This document shows positions 55,421 to 64,000 of a stretch of DNA of 64,000 bases, piece by piece (positions within the stretch are counted from its first letter, which is position 1; every line of letters begins with the position of its first letter). Source of the stretch: Allomuricauda sp. (GTDB taxonomy: Bacteria > Bacteroidota > Bacteroidia > Flavobacteriales > Flavobacteriaceae); NCBI RefSeq assembly GCF_013911645.1, contig NZ_JACESV010000006.1:62001-126000 (forward strand), given 5' to 3'. A program made the translations under genes and the position numbers. The notes below the pieces were generated by a model, which worked only from the letters and a program-made list of their open reading frames with translations, was not told the origin of the DNA and did no database searches.

Positions 55421-56438
55421 GTTCAAAATTATTCAAATTCATGGTCGTATTGGTTTCCTCCACGATTTTTTGGATGATATGGTCCAATTCATCGCCCGAC
55501 GCCTTTATTTGTTCGAGCAGGGCCGGTAATTCCTCCTTTTCGGCACAATCCAGCTCCAGCATATGTATGATGGACAACAGTCGTGCCAATGGTGCCCGGA
55601 CGACATGGGATTGGGTCCAGGCAATTTTTCTCAATCTGTCGTTCTGATTTTCTATGGTACTTATATAATTGTGTTTTTCCGTTACATCATTGGAAAGGAC
55701 CAATAGTACACTCCTTCCTTTATATTCTATATCACTGCTAAAAATCTCGACGGAAATTTCCTCTCCCGATTTCAATCGATGAACAAAAATTCCAGCGTAG
55801 TAGTTGCTCCCCCTAACATCGCGATTTTTCAAACTTTTTTTTAAGTGGTCCACATGCTCCTTTGGACGTATATCCATTATGGTCATTTTCATAAACTCGT
55901 CGAAGGAAAACCCATACTTGATCAATGCGGCTTGGTTGACGTCCAAAAAAGCAAGGTTTTGAGGGTCATAGATCCACATGGGCTGGGGGCTAAAATTGAA
56001 CAAATCCTGATATACCTTTTTGTTTTGCTTTAATCGGGCGATATACCCTTTTCGTTCAATGGCGTAGACAATGGCTTTATAGAGTACCTCTGGATTGATC
56101 TCGTCCTTGATCAAAAAATCGGTCACCCCTTTGGCCAATAGCTTTCGGGCCATATCAATATCCGAATATCCGGTAAGTATGATGATTGGTATGCCCGTGG
56201 AGCGTTTTTGCAATTTGGACACCAATTTTTCCCCGCTGCCATCCGGCAATACCAGGTCTAAAAGAATAACATCCGGTGTTTCCACATTGCTGAGCCCCAC
56301 TTTTGCCTCTTGGTAGGATTTTATTTGTGTGACCTTAATAGCACTGAATTTTTCTAGCAAATAGTCATCAATCAACAAAAAGTCCCCGGGATTGTCCTCG
56401 ATGACCATAATAGAAATCGGATGGTTGTCCTTTCTCAT
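55392..56438 (-). CDS. Receiver-PAS-DHp protein without ATPase domain
   Basis: The 348-aa protein has a receiver (about 8-125; VIEDNPGDF, LLDLVLPDGSG, ILTGYSD, FLIKDE), a PAS domain (about 140-260; FNFSPQPMWIYDPQNLAFLDVNQAALIKYG) and a DHp helix pair (about 268-335) with WTQSHVVRAPLARLLS, where His is the candidate phospho-acceptor. No HATPase follows; the protein ends within 15 residues. It could pass phosphate between partners rather than make it. It lies 21 bp downstream of the Rcp1-like receiver gene. Confidence 0.8.
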   Translation of the reverse strand: MRKDNHPISIMVIEDNPGDFLLIDDYLLEKFSAIKVTQIKSYQEAKVGLSNVETPDVILLDLVLPDGSGEKLVSKLQKRSTGIPIIILTGYSDIDMARKLLAKGVTDFLIKDEINPEVLYKAIVYAIERKGYIARLKQNKKVYQDLFNFSPQPMWIYDPQNLAFLDVNQAALIKYGFSFDEFMKMTIMDIRPKEHVDHLKKSLKNRDVRGSNYYAGIFVHRLKSGEEISVEIFSSDIEYKGRSVLLVLSNDVTEKHNYISTIENQNDRLRKIAWTQSHVVRAPLARLLSIIHMLELDCAEKEELPALLEQIKASGDELDHIIQKIVEETNTTMNLNNFEHGKNHYTGR

Positions 56439-56459
56439 GAAAACTCGGTTTATGGGCTC

Positions 56460-56885
56460 CTATAGCGCCAACTTGGCCAATTGGAGCCAAAATTCCTCAA
56501 TTTTTAATATGACCTTCAAAAAATTCTCCATGTCGATCGGTTTGGTCACAAAGCAGTTCGCATGTTTCGCATAGGCCTGATCAATATCCTTTTGTCTCGA
56601 GGATGTAGAAAGCATAATGACCGGAATTTTTTTTAGTTCTGAATCGCTCTTTATCCAATCGAGCACCTCTATTCCATTCAAAATGGGAAGATTGATGTCC
56701 AAAAGTATGAGATTGGGGAGCTCCACCTCTTGGTAGATACCTTCCCTTGATAAAAATTCCAAAGCTTCCTTGCCATCCCGCACCACACTGATGTCAGTAT
56801 TAATGTTGCTTTCTTCAAAGGCTTCCACGGTAAGGACAATATCGCCCTCATTGTCTTCCACCAGCAGTATATGTATACTTTCCAT
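56460..56885 (-). CDS. Rcp1-like response regulator
   Basis: The 141-aa stand-alone receiver of the type found beside multi-PAS or phytochrome kinases: HILLVEDNEGDIVL, ILLDINLPILNGIE, MLSTSSRQKDI and FVTKPIDMENF hold all the functional residues. It starts 1 bp after the stop of the giant kinase, so it is translationally coupled and the obvious phospho-acceptor partner for it. Confidence 0.88.
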   Translation of the reverse strand: MESIHILLVEDNEGDIVLTVEAFEESNINTDISVVRDGKEALEFLSREGIYQEVELPNLILLDINLPILNGIEVLDWIKSDSELKKIPVIMLSTSSRQKDIDQAYAKHANCFVTKPIDMENFLKVILKIEEFWLQLAKLAL

Positions 56886-56886
56886 T

Positions 56887-59800
56887 TCATTTGTTTATTG
56901 TAAAGTAAAAACTGCTGCCTTTTCCGATTTCGGACTCCACCCAGATTTTACCTCCCCATGATTCCACATTTTTTTTGGAAATGGCCAACCCCATTCCCGT
57001 TCCACCATAAGCCTCCCTACCGTGCAACCGTTGAAATATAACAAAAACTTTTTCAAAGTACTTGGAATCGATTCCTATTCCGTTGTCCTGTACCCTTACC
57101 TCCCAGTGACATTCCCTGTCCATAACGGATATCTTGACCTCTGGGGGGACACCCTCGCGGGAGTATTTTATCGCATTGTCCATCAAACAGTGAATTGTCT
57201 GAACCAATGGAGCCCCGTAACAAGTGACTTGGGGAAGGCCTTCGGTGTTGATAGTAACAGTCCTTTGCTCAATGAGCCTGGCCCGTAATACCTTGTACTC
57301 ATCCATTACTTTGTTAAGATCTATCGTCTCCGCAGACAATTCCCCCCGCCCGGCACGGGAATAGTCAAGCAGGTCCAAAATGATCTGCTTCATCCTGCTT
57401 GCTCCATCGGTGGCAAAATGGATATATTGATGGGCTTTTTCATCCAATTGGTCGCCGTACTTGCGCTGCAATTGATTCAGGAAACTACTGATCATCCGCA
57501 AGGGTTCCTGAAGGTCATGGGAGGCCACGAAAGCAAACTGTTCCAATTGGTCGTTGGTCCGTTCAAGATCCGAGATGTTTTTTTGGAGGGTTCCATTGAG
57601 TTCTTCAAGTTCCTGCTCGTATTTGATCCTATCGCTAATATCGGTCGTTGCCCCTACCATCCGTACCGCATCCCCTTTGCTGTCCCTAATGATAGCCGCC
57701 TTATCAATTACAGTTTTGATGTTCCCTTCATGATCTAGAATCCGATAGTCCATTTCCCAAAATTCCCTGGAGGTATCATGCAGTGCCTCACGGACACTGG
57801 AACGTACCATGGGAAGATCTTCTTTAAAAACCGCTTCATCCCAAACCTCTTCCACTCCCAATTTTCCCACAGTTTCCGAGCTGAACAACTTCTTAAGACC
57901 GTTGCCCCTGAAAATGACGTTTTCTTCTATGTCCCAATCCCAAATGGCATCCTTGCTGGCCAGGGTCACTTTTTCAAAACGTTCATTGGCCCGTAAGACT
58001 TTGATCTCAGCTGTCTTTTTCTCACTGACATCTTTGAAATAGACCGAAAGCCCATTAGGACTAGGGTAAGCAGTCACTTCGAGCCATTTTCCCAAGGGCG
58101 GATAAAACTCCTCGAACGATACTTTTTTCCCGGTCTCCATAGCCCTTTGGTGTTGTCTGTAAAATTCAAGGTTGACCGCATCCGTAAATTCCTCCCAAAG
58201 GTTCTTGCCCAAGATTACTTTTCGCTTTTTTTTCAGTATCCGTTCGGCCTGTCTGTTCCAGTAGGTTACAATCCAATGCTTATCCACTGTATAAAAGGCA
58301 TCCCCGATGCTGTCGAGAATTTCGTCCTTCTCTTCATAGGCTTTTTTTAGCTTTCGGTTGGCCTCAGAAGTTTCTATGGCACTTGACACGTCGGATGATA
58401 TGGTCTTAAGGAAGGAAATGTCATCACCACTCCATGTTCTTTCTATGGTACAATCATCAAACCCTACAAAGCCCCAGAATTTTTTATCAACCTTTATAGG
58501 GAAAACCAAAATGGATTTAATGCCCTGTTCAAGTAGCAACCTTTTCGTATCGCTATCCTGCATCTCCCTGACAATGGCCTTAAAAGGATTGTTTTGTGAG
58601 AGTGGTTGCATAAAATCCTGCACCAAACTAAAGGGAACGTTCTGAAGCAAAGGATTATTGATTTGTGAGGACATCCCTTCCTTGCTCCATTCCAGGCGCT
58701 GACTGGTCTCAAGTTCCCCGGTTTCCTCATTGAAGGAGTTTTGGAAATAATATATGCGATCCACATTCACACATCGCCCTACCCTGGCAAAGGTTTTGTC
58801 GATCACCTTGAACCAATCTTCATAATTGAGCAATTCACTGTTCATCTCGGCCAAGATATCCAGTTGTTTGGTCTTGTACAGGATTTTTTCATCGGCCCTT
58901 TTTCTTTCGTCTATATTTTTGAAATAGACCGAAAGACCACCGTCATTGGAGGGATAGGCGTTGACCTCGTACCAAGACCCGTTTTCTGGATAATGGTATT
59001 CAAAGCTCTCCGCTTTGCCCTTTTTGGCGACCCTTTTATATACAGTTTCCAATTCGGTTCCCAAGGCAGGTGAAAACAGCTTCCAAAGGTTTTTGCCCAA
59101 TACATCATTCCTTTTCCTACCCAACAAATTTTCAGATTCCTTGTTGAAATAGGTAAAGTTCCAATCGTTGTCCACAGCATAGAACGCATCCGAAATACTG
59201 CCGAGAATTTCCTGGAGACGTAATTGGGTGGTTTTCATGGTATGGATGTCTTGGATACTTCCGTATATTTTGGTGCATACCCCTTTGATACGCTCACTTT
59301 TTCCAATGATCCTAACCCATTTTTCCCTTCCCGTCCCTGTTATTAAAATGACCTCCGCATCAAACTCTTTCCCTTGACCTATGAGGTCATTTATGGATTG
59401 TTCCAATCCATCCCGATACTTTTTGTGACAATACCCCAGACCCTTGGACAATGAGGCATCTTCCGTATCCTCGATTTCCATGATTTCTTTGGTCATGGGC
59501 GACCAATACATCCGTTCGGTGTTCCTTTGTTCCAAAAAGTCAAGCTCCCAACTCCCTATTCTCGCCAGTTCAGAGGTTTCTTCCAAGAGATAGGAAAGTT
59601 TCATCTCCTCGGTAATGTCAAAGATCATGGAATTGAAAACAACTGTCCCATCAGGGAGCCGGTGAGGAGTACCATAGCCTTCATGCCAGCGAATCTGTCC
59701 ATCCGGAAGTACGCTTCTCCAACGACTGTGCCATTGGGTAAGTGTTTTGATGCAGTCTCGGATTTCCCCTTGGAGCTTTTCATAGGCACCGCCCTCCCTA

Positions 59801-62289
59801 ATCTGGTTCCAAATGGGTTCGGTATCCATCTCGCATGCTTCGGGGGGCAATCCCCACACTTCCATGGATTTTTGGCTGACTGAATTCAGTCTATCTGTAC
59901 CATCGGGATAAACAATATATTGGAAGGCAACGCCCGGTAGATCATTGGTGATGCTCTGGAGCCTTTGCTCTGTTTTCTTTAAGTTGGTGATGTCTTGAAA
60001 ACTCCCAAATAAACGAATGTACCTATCCCCTATCATCTCGGCCCTTCCGATGGCCCTCACCCATTTTTCGTTGCCTTCCGCCGAGATAAATGCGGCTTCA
60101 TAATCAAAGGGGGCTCCTGTATTTAGTACCTGTTCAATTATCCTACTGACCTTTTCCCGGTAATCTTCCCTATAGAAACCGATGGCCTCCTTTAATTTCG
60201 GCTCGTAGCTTTCCGGATCCGTCTCATAGATCTGATGCACCCCTTCGGACCAAATTATTCTATCACTGACCAGATCGATCTCCCAACCCCCAATTTTGGC
60301 CAAATGGGAAGCATCGTCGACCAAATGGGCCAATCGTTTGGAATCTGTAATGTTTTTGGCCGTGGCATAGACCACACCGTCCTCTACCAGCACTTTCCAA
60401 TGCCAATGCAACCAAATGACATTTCCCTCCTTTGTGATGTAACGACTTTCGTTTTGTTTGATATTTTGCCCATTCATTATTTGCTCTCTCATCGCATCTG
60501 AGGATGTGCGGTCCTCGGGATGGACAAAATCCATATAGTTCGATTTCTGGATTTCGGAAAGCTCATAACCCAGCATTTCACATCCAACCTTGTTCATTTC
60601 AAGGAAACGTCCCTTAAAGTCAAGGGTACACACCAAATCGGGCAGGGTATCCTTCAAATGTTGAAGATCATCCTCGATTCGTTTTCGATACACCTCAAAA
60701 CCGATATGGGATTCCAATTTGGCCAATGCTGGATACTGAAGTTTGATATCCTTCTCTCCCTGCTCGCTCCCAATGATCAATACCCCTACAATGGAATCCC
60801 CGTGCTTTAATGGAATCCCCAAGGCAGACTTTATGCCCGAAAGTCGAGCAGCTTCATTTCTTATAAATTGCTTGTTACTGCCCAGGTTGCCCCAAAGTAC
60901 CATTTGCTTGGTGCGCCAAACATCCCCGACCAGTCCACCATCAAAGGAGGTTTCGGTAAAGCTACCGGTATGTTCGTAGAATTTTTGGCCCGCCGAGATC
61001 CGTGAATAGGATGAACATAACCTCAGATTTGCTTTGTTCAAATTGGGCAACCAAATTTCACAAAAGGAATATCTCCCATAGGACGTTATTAACTGGCAGC
61101 TAGACCGCAATGCAGCTTGCAAATCAAGTTTGGTTCTGAAGGCCCCGCTGATTTTATCCAAAAGCTCCTTTTCCAAGCGCTCGTTCACTCGGGAGGTCAC
61201 ATCTCTTTGAATCGCAATATAATGTGAAACGGTTCCATTATTATCTTTAACCGGCGAAACAGCAATATTGATATAAAAAGGTGTTCCGTTCTTTCGGTAA
61301 TTGGTAAGGACGACCTCTGATGATTCCCCTAGGAGCAATGCGCTGTTGAGCTGTTCCAATTCATTTTTATCGGTCTTGGGACCTCTTAGGATATCGGGTG
61401 TTTTCCCGATAAGTTCCACCTCCCTGTAACCTGTCATTTGGGCAAACGCCCTGTTGACATATAATATCTTTGGGCCGGGCCCTTCCAAAGGCCCCGCTTC
61501 GGTGATCATGATGCCATCTGTGGAGTGTGTCACTGCACTTTGAAGCAGTCTCAAGTGCTCCTCTTCGTTTTTGATAAATGTAATGTCCTGAATGGAACCT
61601 TCAAAAGATACGGGCTTGCCCTCAGGTGTCCGGTTCAATTTACCACGCTCACGAATCCATCGCATCCCTCCCTCTGGAAGCATGACACGGTGGACAAAAT
61701 CCATTTGTCTTTCCCCGTAAAACAAAGCATTTAACTCATCATTAAAAATCTTTTGGTCCTCTATGGGCAAACAGTTGAATATATTTTCAACCGTCAGTTC
61801 AAATTCGTCCCGCTTTCTTCCCCAAATGTCAAAAACACTATCGGAGAGGGTAAGGGACGATTTTTCAATATCATATTTCCAATATCCCACTTTGGCGATT
61901 TGGGAGGCTCGCATTTCCTTAACATCGTTGGGCGAGTATAGTGTTCCCTCCCCCTGGTCCTCGTTGATTTCCTTGCCCGTTACCATGATACAATTCCTGT
62001 TGCCGAAAACAACGCGCTGAAAAAAAACTCCAAGTTGCAGGAGCTCTCCGGATTTTCCTTTGACGCAAGTCCTCCGTAGACCGGAGCAGTCTTCCATTCC
62101 ATTGGAATTCAAATCATGACCCACATCACCTTGCACTATATCCTGAACCTTCAGGGACAACAATTCTTCCCGCTCATATCCAAGGAGTTCCAATGCCCTG
62201 CGGTTGGCCTCCAAAATTTTATTGTTCTCAACGGCATAGATCCATGTAGGGCAAGGTCCTAGGTGGAACAGTGTGCTGTAATCGTTCAT
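56887..62289 (-). CDS. Giant multi-PAS/GAF sensor histidine kinase
   Basis: An 1800-aa cytoplasmic kinase with no membrane segment. From the N-terminus I read about ten PAS/PAC units (roughly 1-110, 130-235, 245-370, 545-660, 665-785, 785-910, 915-1035, 1035-1145, 1320-1430, 1440-1560), with GAF domains at about 375-540 and 1150-1315. A DHp domain (FVASHDLQEPLR, about 1585-1655) and a HATPase (NAIKYS, DNGIGID, GTGMGLAI, to 1800) complete it. Pairs of PAS domains resemble each other (RLQEILGSISDAFYAVD and DEILDSIGDAFYTVD), so internal duplication is likely. It heads the signalling cluster. Confidence 0.88.
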   Translation of the reverse strand: MNDYSTLFHLGPCPTWIYAVENNKILEANRRALELLGYEREELLSLKVQDIVQGDVGHDLNSNGMEDCSGLRRTCVKGKSGELLQLGVFFQRVVFGNRNCIMVTGKEINEDQGEGTLYSPNDVKEMRASQIAKVGYWKYDIEKSSLTLSDSVFDIWGRKRDEFELTVENIFNCLPIEDQKIFNDELNALFYGERQMDFVHRVMLPEGGMRWIRERGKLNRTPEGKPVSFEGSIQDITFIKNEEEHLRLLQSAVTHSTDGIMITEAGPLEGPGPKILYVNRAFAQMTGYREVELIGKTPDILRGPKTDKNELEQLNSALLLGESSEVVLTNYRKNGTPFYINIAVSPVKDNNGTVSHYIAIQRDVTSRVNERLEKELLDKISGAFRTKLDLQAALRSSCQLITSYGRYSFCEIWLPNLNKANLRLCSSYSRISAGQKFYEHTGSFTETSFDGGLVGDVWRTKQMVLWGNLGSNKQFIRNEAARLSGIKSALGIPLKHGDSIVGVLIIGSEQGEKDIKLQYPALAKLESHIGFEVYRKRIEDDLQHLKDTLPDLVCTLDFKGRFLEMNKVGCEMLGYELSEIQKSNYMDFVHPEDRTSSDAMREQIMNGQNIKQNESRYITKEGNVIWLHWHWKVLVEDGVVYATAKNITDSKRLAHLVDDASHLAKIGGWEIDLVSDRIIWSEGVHQIYETDPESYEPKLKEAIGFYREDYREKVSRIIEQVLNTGAPFDYEAAFISAEGNEKWVRAIGRAEMIGDRYIRLFGSFQDITNLKKTEQRLQSITNDLPGVAFQYIVYPDGTDRLNSVSQKSMEVWGLPPEACEMDTEPIWNQIREGGAYEKLQGEIRDCIKTLTQWHSRWRSVLPDGQIRWHEGYGTPHRLPDGTVVFNSMIFDITEEMKLSYLLEETSELARIGSWELDFLEQRNTERMYWSPMTKEIMEIEDTEDASLSKGLGYCHKKYRDGLEQSINDLIGQGKEFDAEVILITGTGREKWVRIIGKSERIKGVCTKIYGSIQDIHTMKTTQLRLQEILGSISDAFYAVDNDWNFTYFNKESENLLGRKRNDVLGKNLWKLFSPALGTELETVYKRVAKKGKAESFEYHYPENGSWYEVNAYPSNDGGLSVYFKNIDERKRADEKILYKTKQLDILAEMNSELLNYEDWFKVIDKTFARVGRCVNVDRIYYFQNSFNEETGELETSQRLEWSKEGMSSQINNPLLQNVPFSLVQDFMQPLSQNNPFKAIVREMQDSDTKRLLLEQGIKSILVFPIKVDKKFWGFVGFDDCTIERTWSGDDISFLKTISSDVSSAIETSEANRKLKKAYEEKDEILDSIGDAFYTVDKHWIVTYWNRQAERILKKKRKVILGKNLWEEFTDAVNLEFYRQHQRAMETGKKVSFEEFYPPLGKWLEVTAYPSPNGLSVYFKDVSEKKTAEIKVLRANERFEKVTLASKDAIWDWDIEENVIFRGNGLKKLFSSETVGKLGVEEVWDEAVFKEDLPMVRSSVREALHDTSREFWEMDYRILDHEGNIKTVIDKAAIIRDSKGDAVRMVGATTDISDRIKYEQELEELNGTLQKNISDLERTNDQLEQFAFVASHDLQEPLRMISSFLNQLQRKYGDQLDEKAHQYIHFATDGASRMKQIILDLLDYSRAGRGELSAETIDLNKVMDEYKVLRARLIEQRTVTINTEGLPQVTCYGAPLVQTIHCLMDNAIKYSREGVPPEVKISVMDRECHWEVRVQDNGIGIDSKYFEKVFVIFQRLHGREAYGGTGMGLAISKKNVESWGGKIWVESEIGKGSSFYFTINK

Positions 62290-62835
62290 TTATGTCAAGG
62301 TCGGTTTTGGTTGATTTTTGTTGAAAATACACATTATTTTATATTGTTTCAGAACAATCAAGTTCCAAAAAACATAGCAGGTTCGCGGCTTTGCCTGTAA
62401 TTCACTATGAACCATCGGTTTATCGATAGTTTGCGCTCACACCACTTCGGAACCATATTTCATTCTTAAATCGATGATTATTTTAACAGCTGAAAATAGC
62501 TATCCAATCGGTTGCTATTGTATTATTTTTCTTACCATTGTTATATGGAAAACGATAGCGCGACAAATTTATTTTTATGACTTAACCGAATTTTAGATGT
62601 CATTTTTGAGGGATTCCAGCTATGAAATGCATAGGCTTGATATGCTTTTCTGTCCAATAGCCAGAGAGCTGTTGGGACTATCGTATTTACGCCACCATAT
62701 ATGCAGTAAAACAAATTTCCCCGAATCATGAAACAAAGGCCTCTCCCTACAAAAAGTTCACTGAATTTTGGACAAAGACCGTAGCACCATGGTTAAATCC
62801 TATTTTTAAATATTTTTGCTTCCCAAATGCTAACG
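62290..62835. other. Spacer upstream of the giant kinase
   Basis: About 550 bp, A+T-rich. It must hold the kinase promoter, but I see no convincing TAnnTTTG element close to the start and no operator. Short minus-strand frames at 62541-62729 and 62747-62941 have unconvincing translations. Confidence 0.3.
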
Positions 62836-62928
62836 ATGAAAAAAACCTGCTTACTGTTTCTGTTTTGTTTGACTTCAATTGGTAACACCCAACATATTGA
62901 GGTTCGATTAACGAAAGTTGACCAATGA
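62836..62928 (+). pseudogene. N-terminal remnant of a secreted protein
   Basis: An ATG opens a 30-codon frame that reads as a clean signal peptide (MKKTCLLFLFCLTSIGNTQ) and then 11 residues before a stop. Nothing recognisable follows in other frames. It looks like the start of a decayed exported-protein gene. Confidence 0.3.
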
Positions 62929-63100
62929 TATTCTTACCCATGACTTAGTAAAAGCTGATACTTAGGATTTTTCATCGGTCTCAATTCCATGTCTATTTAT
63001 CCGATTTGATATTTGATAGGAAAAGGATAAGGAACCATTCCATTATCCATCTGCTTACCCAATAGAGTGGACATTGAAATTTAAATGCATTAAATCCGGA

Positions 63101-63991
63101 CTATATCCTCAACCGCATAAAAAGCTCATGGGTATTGTTGTCCAGGCCATCAATGGGGTTTTGGATGGAGGTCTCATAGGCATAACCCAAATTGAACCCG
63201 TTGCTGATATTGAACAGGAACAGTCCACTGATGCTCTCGTCATACCTATAGCTGGCACCGAACTCAAAGCGCTCGCCGAAGTCCAGGATTCCCGTCACTT
63301 CGACGGATATGGGGGAAGCATCGACGTAGCGCAACATCCCCATGGTCTTCAAATCCAATGTTTTCCCCAAGAGAAAGGTGTAGCCGCCACTTAGGTAGGC
63401 ATGCATACTGTCCACGCCAAGATAGGCGTTGCCATCGCGTTCTTTTAGACGTTCCGGGGTCAACAACTTTGGTGCGGACAGGGATGCAAAGTACCTGTCG
63501 TGCTTTAAATAGACCCCGGCACCAACGTTCGGCGTAAAACGGCTATCGTAATCCACTAGTGCACCATCCTGTCCCACACCGTAAGTTACCAATCCCTGGG
63601 TATTGGCATCGTAGGAGTTTGCACTTCCTTTGATTCCAAAATATAGGGTGTGTTCCTCATCGAGTTGTATGTTGTAGGACACATCGATGGCCATCCATGT
63701 TTGCTGTTCTATAAAAGTTTTATCGTTGAGAATGGAAACCCCCAGACCGACATTTTTTCCGACCGGCATCCCAAATATGGCACTTTGGCTTTCTGGGGCC
63801 CCTTCTATTCCGGCCCATTGGCTGCGAATTCCCAAGGAGAATTCGGCAGCCTCTGAGCTTCCCGCAAAAGCAGGGTTGTAAATATTCATGTTATAGCGGT
63901 AAAAGGTATAGTTGGGGTCCTGTTGAGCGCTTGCTTTAAAGGAAAGCAGAAGAAACAGGGCCACTAGTTGTATATAATTAAAAAGTCTCAT
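63101..63991 (-). CDS. PorP/SprF-family type IX secretion outer-membrane protein
   Basis: The 296-aa protein has a signal peptide (1-22, SFKASA) and the family signature QDPNYTFYRYNMNIYNPAFAGS at the mature N-terminus. A barrel of about fourteen strands ends in LFMRLRI. SprF-type proteins help secrete and anchor a giant adhesin usually encoded directly upstream, which here would be outside the window. A start at 63991 gives a normal leader and lies within 10 bp of the window edge. Confidence 0.92.
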   Translation of the reverse strand: MRLFNYIQLVALFLLLSFKASAQQDPNYTFYRYNMNIYNPAFAGSSEAAEFSLGIRSQWAGIEGAPESQSAIFGMPVGKNVGLGVSILNDKTFIEQQTWMAIDVSYNIQLDEEHTLYFGIKGSANSYDANTQGLVTYGVGQDGALVDYDSRFTPNVGAGVYLKHDRYFASLSAPKLLTPERLKERDGNAYLGVDSMHAYLSGGYTFLLGKTLDLKTMGMLRYVDASPISVEVTGILDFGERFEFGASYRYDESISGLFLFNISNGFNLGYAYETSIQNPIDGLDNNTHELFMRLRI

Positions 63992-64000
63992 CGTTTTGTA

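Noticed and set aside
56887-62289. Bacteriophytochrome identity of the giant kinase
   Set aside because: The receiver partner is Rcp1-like, but no PHY domain or obvious chromophore-binding Cys arrangement was seen; PAS and GAF alone are not enough.
62541-62941. Two minus-strand open frames of about 62-64 codons
   Set aside because: Translations have no family features and no proper start context; they lie in an A+T-rich spacer.

Overview
The window is chromosomal DNA of a marine-type Flavobacteriaceae bacterium (phylum Bacteroidota). The phylum call rests on several things seen in the sequence: a tmRNA whose tag reads GENNYALAA, type IX secretion (T9SS) sorting tails and a PorP/SprF-family protein, DUF5723 outer-membrane proteins, TAnnTTTG promoter elements and A+T-rich spacers. 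The genus cannot be fixed from this alone.

Layout. (1) 1-15.3 kb is housekeeping and accessory core: the tail of a ROK kinase, typA, three tandem paralogous secreted proteins, kdsA, a five-gene iron/siderophore uptake operon (TonB receptor, DUF4198, DUF3325, DUF3649-like, PepSY reductase) behind two copies of a 19-bp palindrome-like operator, three small membrane or DUF proteins, a secreted PHP phosphodiesterase and a saccharopine-dehydrogenase-like enzyme. (2) 15.6-16.0 kb is tmRNA (ssrA). (3) About 16.0-35.3 kb looks like a decaying integrative mobilizable element inserted at the 3' end of ssrA. It holds a tyrosine integrase that has lost about 70 residues of its catalytic domain, a Fic protein with its own inverted-repeat operators, IS21-like end repeats without a transposase, a HigA-like/AbiEii toxin-antitoxin pair with a frameshifted toxin, a hydrolase/peptidase cargo cluster with a LytTR regulator, RhuM and lipoprotein remnants, and a BfmA / DUF5712 relaxase / TraG-like mobilization module with a candidate oriT, a RadC-type JAB protein and an SSB.

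(4) 36.2-52.1 kb is a surface-protein locus on the minus strand. A DUF5723 outer-membrane protein, a VWA plus leucine-rich-repeat lipoprotein of 1008 aa, a small secreted protein, an LRR lipoprotein, a 2237-aa T9SS-exported protein and an FN3 lipoprotein run as one tight operon. Two near-duplicate PAS-like/LuxR regulators lie upstream and a membrane LytTR regulator lies downstream. (5) 53.7-62.3 kb is a signalling cluster: an 1800-aa histidine kinase with about ten PAS and two GAF domains, two stand-alone receivers, a receiver-PAS-DHp protein with no ATPase domain, and a GAF/histidine-kinase gene split by an in-frame TAG. (6) The window ends in a PorP/SprF-family gene.

The best candidates for something undescribed are the VWA/LRR/T9SS surface operon with its paired regulators and the multi-PAS phosphorelay next to it. 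The clearest sequence-level anomalies are the gutted integrase, the frameshifted AbiEii toxin and the amber-split kinase.
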